Origin: Prorocentrum cordatum
Lineage: Eukaryota > Sar > Dinophyceae > Prorocentrales > Prorocentraceae
NCBI GenBank assembly: GCA_963575745.1
Contig: CAUYUJ010014326.1
Location: 90,001 to 154,000 of the forward strand
Length of the DNA stretch: 64,000 bases
Direction of reading: 5' to 3'
The notes beneath the pieces are model-generated. The model had not been told where the DNA came from and ran no database searches. It was given only the letters and a program-made list of their open reading frames with translations. Each line of letters opens with the position of its first letter. The first letter of the stretch is position 1. Both the position numbers and the translations under genes were made by a program. Below are positions 57,069 to 64,000 of the stretch, one piece after another.

Positions 57069-58945
57069 TCAAAGCATGCGCACAACCGGCTGGCCGCAGA
57101 ACTTAGAGATGCATGCCACCGAAAACGCTCTCATGGACCTCCTTTGGCCCCTCCTTCGGCCAAATGCAGCTACAGATCCACCGAAATCCTCATCCCTATA
57201 GTTCCAGTGCTTCGCTGGTTCACCGCCGCCCATGCACAGCTCCAGAAACATGTGCATTTTAGGCTTCACTTTAAGATGGGCAGGAAGCGCGTCTTGCAAA
57301 GCGGCCGTCTGCGTGGCAAACTTACTCGAATGCTCTCTAAGAATGTCCACAGCAAATGGGCGATTGTCAGAGAGTGCCTCGTAACACCGAGATAAGCTTT
57401 TCATCCCTGCGTAAATGGACGATTCTACAGCTGCCCGCTCGTCGACGCCATTCCTCCTATCAAGGAAAGCCTCCGCCATCTCCAATGCCCATGGAACCAT
57501 GTGCCTGAGCATCCCCGCGCCGCACCTCATCTTAGCCGTCGTTGCTTTTTTTCCTTTCACAACGCCCCGCGTCAGTCTCGATAGGCGGCTGGTCTTCTCA
57601 CCTGGCGGCTGCCTGTCGTAGAACGCCATCAAATGACCATGTAGTGTGGGGACGCGGCCTTTCTGGGTAGTTCCAGCCACCTTTTTGTGCGTTACAAGAT
57701 ACCATAGCAAGCCCCCTATGAAGTCAGCCGCTACTCCAAGATCAACAACGTGTAACCAATCTAGCTTCAGCAACTTTTCGTTCGCATACGGCACTTGGAA
57801 GAGAGGGCACACCTGCTCGCCTGAAACGATAATCTTCGCAAGGACTTCTGGCCATGTGCGTCGGTGCGTTCTCCACGGCGCGTCTCTCCCAGTCTGCGAT
57901 TTCACCTGCGGGGAGTAGCCAAAAACACTCCTCCTCCTCCTCCTCCTCCTCCTCCACCCCTCCTCCTCCTCCTCCTCCTCCACCCCCCCTGGAAGGGGCC
58001 GCAAAACGACGACGACGCACCCCCTCCCAGAGGGGATTTCCATCCTCCCCTGATGTGTTGCGCTCCCATGGCCTCGTCCTTCTTGATGTTGCACAGGAAG
58101 CATACTTCGTCATCTTGCCAGCCAGGTAGCTTGAGCACCTCCTTCATCATCTTCCAGTCCCCTTTGATCTGGCAAAGCACTCCGCCAATTGGTAGGGTTG
58201 CATCGGCCACTTGTCGGCGCTTCCTCCATGCGTCCTGCGCGCCGAAGGGAGAGCCGTCGCGCCGTGCCGCCGGCCAGCGCTTCGCAGCCAAGTGAACAAA
58301 GCTCCACTGCACCACTGCAAAAACATCATCAAATGTGTTGGGGCCCACGTGCTCTTTGAGGAACGCTGTGATTGGGGCCCGCAGGTTTTTCCAGCGCCCC
58401 GCAGCCCCTGGCAACATGAGGCTGATGATCTCTGCGCTCATCGATCGGTCCCAGAAGCAAGGGACCCCGTCCTGCCACACGCCCAGGGCCACCAGGTCGT
58501 TGCAACCACTCTCCGCCCTGGCTCTTTGCACGTGGCGCAGAGACACGCCGTCGAGACTCGACGTCTCCAGTAGCACGCTCCGCTCGCCAAAATGATGAAG
58601 TTGATGAAGTATTTCGTGAGGAAGCATCATCGCTAAGTCCATCAGTTGTTCTGTTTCAGACTTGGGGTCCCAGCCCCTCACCTGGCAGTGATAGAGCGGA
58701 GGCCACCCTTTCCTGAAGAAATCCCGCCTGAACTTCCTGGCAGCGTTTTTCATGCCCGACGTTGACTCCGTAGTGTGCAGGTCGGAGAGACCTGTCGCAG
58801 ATGCAGAGACGCAGTCATTGATCAGCTGAGCGCCGCGCTGCCCGCTGACCACGTTGCTGCTTATCAGGTCCTGCACGTTCGCTCTCAGCCGCCTCTCCGG
58901 CGGCAAGCCCAACCTGTCATAAGGCAACCGCCGCCTGGAAAGCAT
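57069..58945 (-). CDS. transposase-like unknown protein, unit 3 copy
   Basis: Same two-exon structure: ATG 58945, exon 2 from 57905 to a stop at 57069. The GGA run in the intron is longer by two triplets, which fits non-coding status there. Private substitutions include GPNTFDD, DNRPFAV and SSIYAGM. Both exons are open. Confidence 0.6.
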
Positions 58946-58984
58946 CCCGCGGGGCCCGCGGGAGACAGGCGCGAGCGCGGCGGC

Positions 58985-59009
58985 CTTGAGCCACTGCAGT
59001 GGCTACGGA
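58985..59009 (-). other. probable spliced-leader relic, unit 3
   Basis: Identical to the 25-nt relic at 30923-30947, 40 nt upstream of the ATG. Confidence 0.55.
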
Positions 59010-59375
59010 CATGCGCGGCTGAGGCAAGGGGCCCTTGCCCTTTCCCGCGCCCCTCCTCCGCGCCCTCCTTCAATCCCTTTCATGCCCCTCCCCTCCTGCT
59101 ACTCCCCTCCTGATGATGCCAAGCCCCCCTCCCCCCCGCCCCCCCCTCCCCCCACGCCCCTGCGATGAGGGGGGCTTCTTCACGGGCAAACCCAGAAACA
59201 CGCGGCCCCTCACGAAGGGGCACCCCTGGCAGAGGAAGCGGCAAATTCTCGTTTTCCCACGGGCGTCGGAAAGGCAGCGCTGCATGCGCGTCGTCGGGCG
59301 AGGCAGAGCATCTCAAACCCTACTGCATATATGCATGTAAATACTGATATGTAGATGTAGATGTAGGGCCGCAGC

Positions 59376-60716
59376 TCAATTGAGGAACTTCTTGAAGCGC
59401 TTGACCGAGAGCTGAATGCCCTCGAACATGTGCTCGTGTGTGTTGTAGGCGGCCTGGACCTCATTCTTCAGCTTATCGTACATGTCCGTGTCCTTGCCGA
59501 CAGAATCAGCGCCCTCAATTTTCGCAATCAGAACCTCCATCGCCGTCTCGTGCTGGTCCGCATTGTCCACGCACTTCTTGCACTCATCGGCCCAGTTCTG
59601 GAAGCTCTGACGGTCCTTCTGATCCTGATCCCCAGCCTTCGCGAGCAACTGATTCTTCGTGTGCTTTAGGAACTTCAGCTCCTTCTGATACTTGACCAGC
59701 ATTTGCCTTGGTAGGGATCATAAACAAGCAATGCGCCGACATGCTTTTCAACGCAAACAACGCACGACAGAACGGATACGAACCAGTTTCTATCGCCATC
59801 CCCTCCAGGAGGGGCGGCGGGGGCGTGGCGGGGGAGAGGGCCCCCCTCTGGGAGGGGTCTGGCAGAGCACCAGAGATGGAAGGGCAGAGGGCGGCTGCCG
59901 AGGACGGCGCGCGATCTCGTCCTTCTTACTCACGATCTCTGGCCAGTGCGGATTCTCGATCTTCACCTCGCCGCCCCCACCCGACCCCGAAGCGCTGGGC
60001 GACGGGAGCTCGGCCATCCTGATGCCTGCAGCTTCGAGTTGCTTCAGGTTCTTCAGGTTGGACGTCCCCTTGAAGGTGCGCGAGTCCTTCGTCACCAGCT
60101 GGTCATCGTCCATGTTGCGCTCGACGAAGTACCACTCCTTCCACAGAGGCCTGTCCTTGACATCTTCCTTGATGGGGAATTCTTCTTTGGTGCCATGCTC
60201 TTCGCTGTTCTCCTCCCACCATTCCTGCACGAAGGCAGTGGCTTCCTGGATGTTCGCAAAGTCTTTGATGGTGAGGTTCTTGAGGGCCAGTGCCTGCGAT
60301 ACATTCCGGTGCCCTTTCTTGGCAGAGCGCGTGTGCACCTCTTCATTCGTGCATCTCTCTTCGAAGGTGGCCAACCAGTCAAGTGTCTTGTCCTTGTCAC
60401 TCGCGAAGGTCTGCAAGAAACGCTTCCGATCGGCTGGGTCCTTCATCCCGTTCCAAAGCGCCTGGGCTGCTCTGGCGGATTCTGCTGTGCTCGTAGGTTT
60501 CCCGCTGCCGTCCTTCTTCTCCGACTGGTACTTGAGCCACGCCCTCATCTTGTCGGCCTCCTGCTTGTCGAGCCCGTGCCCCTTCGGGGCCGCCTTCGAC
60601 TTCTTCGCCGCTGGTGCGCCCTGGCCCTCGATCTTCTTCTTCGGCGCCATGCTGCACAACGGTGTGAGGAGAGTGCCCAGCAGGAGCAGAGGAGGGACTA
60701 CTCCTGGGGCGGGCAT
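59376..60716 (-). CDS. unknown two-exon protein (MAPKKK), unit 3 copy
   Basis: Exon 1 60716-59934, exon 2 59684-59376, with the same splice signals. Intact. Differences include SAKKGHRNVSQ for SAKKGYRNVSQ and AELPSPSAS for AELPSSSAS. The three copies are nearly identical at protein level, consistent with recent duplication or ongoing homogenisation. Confidence 0.62.
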
Positions 60717-61447
60717 GGCTGCCGCGGGACTGACCCCTGAAATTTGGGATACAGCAGCAAAATCGAAATGCCCTGCGGCAGCCGAAACGCCTGCGAATGG
60801 CAAGTAGATCGTCGGGGGCCTTCCCCGCGCACTTCAGTGGTGCGTGTGGGTGTGGTGTGGTGCTGTGGGCGTGGCGTGTGTGGTGGTACATTTCAGTATC
60901 GTCGAGCCTTCCCCTCAGCCAGGGGTTCGTTTCTCCCCCCTCGAAGGGGCTCGCAACCCGCGCGGTCGCCTCCTCCCCCTCGAAGAGAAGGGGTGCTACC
61001 TCATCAGCGGCGAGGCGGGGAGGGGGAGGGGATGTGCCAGGGCCTCCCCCTCAGTAAGGGGTGCGCGCCCCCTCAAAAAGGGGCACCCCCCTCCCTGGAT
61101 TGCTTTGCGCGGCAGGCAAGCACAGGGGCCCGAACGACTCACCCATGATGCAATGCTACTGCTCCCCCCTGCTGCCCCTGCTCACACTGCCCCCCCCCTC
61201 ATTAAAGGGGCTCGCCCTCAGTAAAGGACGGCGGTGCCCCTCCGCAAGGGGCCCGTCAAAGATGTTTCAGGGGCCCCCCTCAATCAGGAACACCGCGCCC
61301 CCCAACCCCCCTAGGGGGCCCGTCAGATACGGTCCAGCCCCGCCCCCTCCCCCCCCCCACCCTCAGCCAGGGGCGTTTCGCCCCTCAGCGGGGCTCGTCT
61401 GGCCCCCATGCAGCGAGGGGGGGTGCACTGCAAGCGACCTTTACGAG

Positions 61448-61635
61448 AGAGATTCTCTTAAGAGAATTCTCTTAAGAGAATTCTCTTAAGAGAATTCTCT
61501 TAAGAGAATTGTTGGTTTTGCCTGAGACATCCACACAATTCTCTTAAGAGAATTCTCTTAAGAATTCTCTTAAGAGAATTCTCTTAAGAGAATTCTCTTA
61601 AGAGAATTCTCCAAAGAGAATTTCCCCTTAAGATA
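61448..61635. repeat. palindromic GAATTCTCTTAAGA array (unit 3)
   Basis: Unit 3 copy. One right-half unit is shortened (CTTAAGAATTC near 61558), which still preserves the palindrome. Confidence 0.97.
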
Positions 61636-61957
61636 ATCGGTTTCGTGATCGCCCGTCCCCTCTGCCAGGGGCAGCCGCGCGCGCCCCTGCAATGAAGGGG
61701 CCACAGTCAATCAGAGCCCCCTTAACCCGTACCGCCTCTATTCTGGCGCGAGAGGCCGCGCAAATGTATATGGATGTCGGCGCCGTCGCCGACGCGGTCG
61801 CCCCGCGGCTCAGGGCGCGCCGTCCTGGGGCGGATGGGGGTGCAGGAGGAAGATTGACAAGGAGGAAGAGCAGAAGCAAGAGGGATATGGACAAGGAGGA
61901 GGGCGGGCGACAAGCAGGAGCAGGAGGAAGAGTGACCAGGAGGATGGAGAAGCGGTC

Positions 61958-63757
61958 CTAGCCCCTCTTAGAGGTCGCCTTCGGGCGCTTGCCCTTGTCC
62001 TTCTCAGTGTCCTTGTCCTTGTCTTTGTCGCCCCTCCCTCCTTTCGAGGGTCTGCCCCCCGCCTGGTCCGCGCGGGGCCTTTTTTTTGCTTTGGGGTCCT
62101 TCTTTTTGTTGTCTGCGTTCTCCGCGTCCGCCCTGGCTGCGTCCGCCGTTGCTGCGCCCGTCTCTGGCTGCTCTGGTGTTGCCGCTTCTGGCGCTGCCGT
62201 CTCTGCCGCCTGCCGCTCCTCTGCCTCTCGTTTCTGTTTCTGCTCCGCTTCCTCCTTGGCCCGCGCTGCGTCCTCCGCATCCTTGGCAGCCTTGGCCGCC
62301 TCTTCCGCCCTCCGTGCGGCCGCTTCGGCAGCCAGCAGCCTCGTCCTCGCCTGCGCTTCGGCGGCCTCTGCTGCCCTCTGCAGCTCCAGGCGGGCCTCTG
62401 CCTCCCGCCTCAGCGCGGCGTCCCTCTGCTGTTGTTGCGCCCGCCTCAGGCGGATGATCTCCTGCTCTGCCCTGCGCTCCTGCTCCTGCCGAAGGCGCTC
62501 TTTGTGCCTTTCGACGCACCTCTGCGCCGCCTCCGTGCGATTCAATGCCCGCAAGAGCCTCCGATGCTGCCTTGCGTGCTCTTCCTCTAGCCTCATCAGC
62601 TCATCAGGCTCCTCTGACTCCGCTTCCTCCTCCATGCCCTCTTCCTCCTCGCCCTCATCCTCCTCTTCTTCCTCCCCCTCTCGGGCTCCGTCGTCGGATC
62701 CGTCAACCTGCATTGCTTCGGCAGGTGCTGCCGCTGCTGCTGCTGCTGCTGCGGGCGGTGCTGCTGCTGCTGCTGCTGCTGCGGGGTGTCCAGCCGCTGC
62801 TGCTGCTAACAGTGCTGCGGGTGGCGGGCCGATCGGTGGCGTTGGCCCCCCCTGCGGGGGCGGCGGCTGCGCTGCTGTTTCGTTCTGCTGCTCCTGTCGG
62901 GGAACGACGAAGTAAGCTCACCCCCATGAGAGGGGCCTCTTCTTGCGTTTATTCGGTCCCCCCTCGTTTATCCCCTCAAACAGGGGCCCTCCCTTCTTGG
63001 CAGCGCGGGGCAGAGGGGGGGGGTGCGGTCCTGCAGCAGGCCGACCAAGACCGCCTCCCTGGTATCGCACCTCCGCTGCCAGTGCCTGGCAGGCGCAGAA
63101 AACTGACCAGGATAAACATTGAGAAAATCAAAACATCAAACCGACATAACTTCATTCCTCAATGTTTGAGGGTTCCCCCCTCCCCACCACTTGCACCCTT
63201 GCGTTGCCTGGCTCTGGCGACCTCGCTCTTGCCGCCCCTCCACCTCCTCCCGTTGCGGTCGCGGTCGCCGTGCTCGTGGAACCACTGGGTCGCGTGGTGT
63301 TCCTGGCACGTCTTGCCAACGCACACCGAGAAGAAGGTGTGTTTGCCGCACTGCCAACACTTCTTGCAGTTCATCTTGCGAAGCCACAAGCGGTGGGACG
63401 AGCGGGTGTACCGCTTCCTGTGGTCCTGGAAGTCCAGCATGAATTCCTCCTCCGCCTCGCTGTCGTCGTCGTCGACCTCAAAGACAGGCGCGTGCCCGTC
63501 CTGCAGGGTGTCTCTGTAAATCAATCCCTTCAGGAAGGGTCACGGGTCTCTGTGAATGAATCCCCTCAGGAAGGGGAGGTTCTATCGATAAATCCCCTCT
63601 GGCAGGGGTCTCTGTAAACGGATCCCCTTCTCTGTAAACGGATCCCCTCAGGAAGGGGCGCCTTAACCACGTGTACCCCCAGCTCCTCGTGAGGCCGCTT
63701 GCCGCCGCCGCCGCCTTCTGGAGGCAGCCCGCCGCCGCAGCCGCCCGACATCATCAT
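61958..63757 (-). CDS. four-exon zinc-binding, acidic coiled-coil protein (intact)
   Basis: Unrecognised family. Exon 1 is 63757-63662 (MMMSGGCGGGLPPEGG... to HVVK, then a GC donor). Exon 2 is 63500-63244, after CTGCAG: acidic, then CKKCWQCGKHTFFSVC, CVGKTC and HHATQWFHEHG, a likely zinc site. Exon 3 is 63085-63031 (QRRCDTREAVLVGLLQ, apparent GA donor). Exon 4 is 62893-61958: Pro/Ala-rich, strongly acidic, a long Glu/Ala/Arg coiled coil, and a Lys-rich tail (DKDKDKDTEKDKGKRPKA). Lengths of 96, 257, 55 and 936 nt give one frame of 447 codons with matching phases. Nuclear, nucleic-acid-related function would be a guess from the basic tail and zinc site. This is the only complete copy in the window; the unit junction (63327-63330) falls in exon 2. 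Confidence 0.7.
63501..63661 (-). repeat. intron built of tandem 30-37-bp palindromic repeats
   Basis: The 161-nt first intron of the zinc-binding gene consists of about four degenerate copies of a unit (minus strand: CCCCTTCCTGAGGGGAT, then CCGTTTACAGAGA). Each copy holds a CCCCT...AGGGG palindrome and a TTTACAG acceptor-like word. Confidence 0.75.
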
Positions 63758-64000
63758 GCCGGAAGCCTGGGGTCCAGAACGGTTGCGGCCGAAAGTTCTT
63801 AGTCAGACTCAAAAGGCTAAAATCTGGGGGCCTCGTGGGGGGCCCTTCGGGGGGGTGAATGTAATGGAATTTCATAGGAATTCGCCCAATTTTAGACCCC
63901 CCTTTTTTTGCTAAAAAAGGTGGGTCTAAAACTCGGCTGCTGGATTGATTTTTTATCGCCCAGATGGCCAAACAAGTGGCCGTCAATCTTACTTTTCTCC
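63758..64000. other. upstream region with a hairpin
   Basis: No coding sequence recognised. A strong hairpin occupies 63889-63931: TTTTAGACCC with a T-run on the left pairs with an A-run and GGGTCTAAAA on the right. It lies about 130 nt upstream of exon 1 of the zinc-binding gene. Confidence 0.55.

Larger units (their letters stand above)
49282..63330. repeat. 14-kb tandem unit 3
   Basis: Last copy (14,049 bp). At its right edge the sequence does not return to satellite but continues CACACCGAG into AAGAAGGTGTG, the natural rest of exon 2 of the zinc-binding gene. This edge therefore shows the ancestral arrangement. Confidence 0.95.

Noticed and set aside
1-64000. tRNA, rRNA or snRNA genes
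   Set aside because: No cloverleaf with A/B-box words and no rRNA or snRNA core sequence was recognised by reading. A covariance-model search would be needed to exclude them.

Overview
This window is nuclear DNA from a eukaryote, most likely a dinoflagellate. The evidence is a probable spliced-leader relic upstream of a gene (30923-30947 and two copies), apparent GC and GA splice donors beside normal GT donors, an exon with the CADTDDGA...YGDGC cysteine motif that I associate with dinoflagellates, a broken copy of a large protein family that I recall as highly expanded in dinoflagellates, near-total strand bias (almost every credible exon is on the minus strand), and very heavy minisatellite content. 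No bacterial gene, tRNA, rRNA or CRISPR array was seen. The species cannot be named from sequence alone.

Left part (1-20.4 kb, single copy). Positions 1-3130 are a 91-bp minisatellite with a higher-order period of about 878 bp, which cuts into a multi-exon acidic-protein gene (3131-5070, minus). Then come a large frameshifted gene (5372-8837, minus), a gene-poor stretch with a telomere-like CCCTAAG tract, a cysteine-rich/coiled-coil gene broken by nonsense codons (11290-14243, minus), a cysteine-rich exon (14914-15096, minus) between two direct repeats, a repeat family around 16.3-19.5 kb enclosing a plus-strand coding candidate, and an 89-bp tandem array (19541-20235) that abuts and partly copies a coding exon (20228-20395, minus).

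Right part (21.2-63.3 kb). This is a head-to-tail triplication of a 14.0-kb unit: unit 1 21231-35244, unit 2 35245-49281, unit 3 49282-63330. Both internal junctions share the same breakpoint with 4-bp microhomology (CGAG). Each unit holds, left to right: a block of a 21/42-bp TTTAG...TAGGG satellite, a GATG minisatellite, a 202-residue minus-strand reading frame, a large inverted duplication with CGA/CGTC and GTGCC microsatellites at its centre, two more satellite blocks, a two-exon transposase-like gene with the spliced-leader relic, a two-exon unknown gene, a perfectly palindromic GAATTCTCTTAAGA array, and the 3' part of a four-exon zinc-binding/coiled-coil gene.

The right breakpoint lies inside exon 2 of that last gene. 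Only unit 3 keeps the complete gene (61958-63757, 447 codons, all splice phases consistent). The copies in units 1 and 2 lack exon 1 and half of exon 2 and share a nonsense codon; unit 2 has frameshifts as well. The three units differ by scattered substitutions whose sharing pattern changes along the unit, as expected from gene conversion or unequal exchange. Short CCCCT-loop-AGGGG palindromes recur in the inferred introns and gene spacers here, and one intron is built of tandem copies of such a palindrome, each carrying its own acceptor-like sequence.
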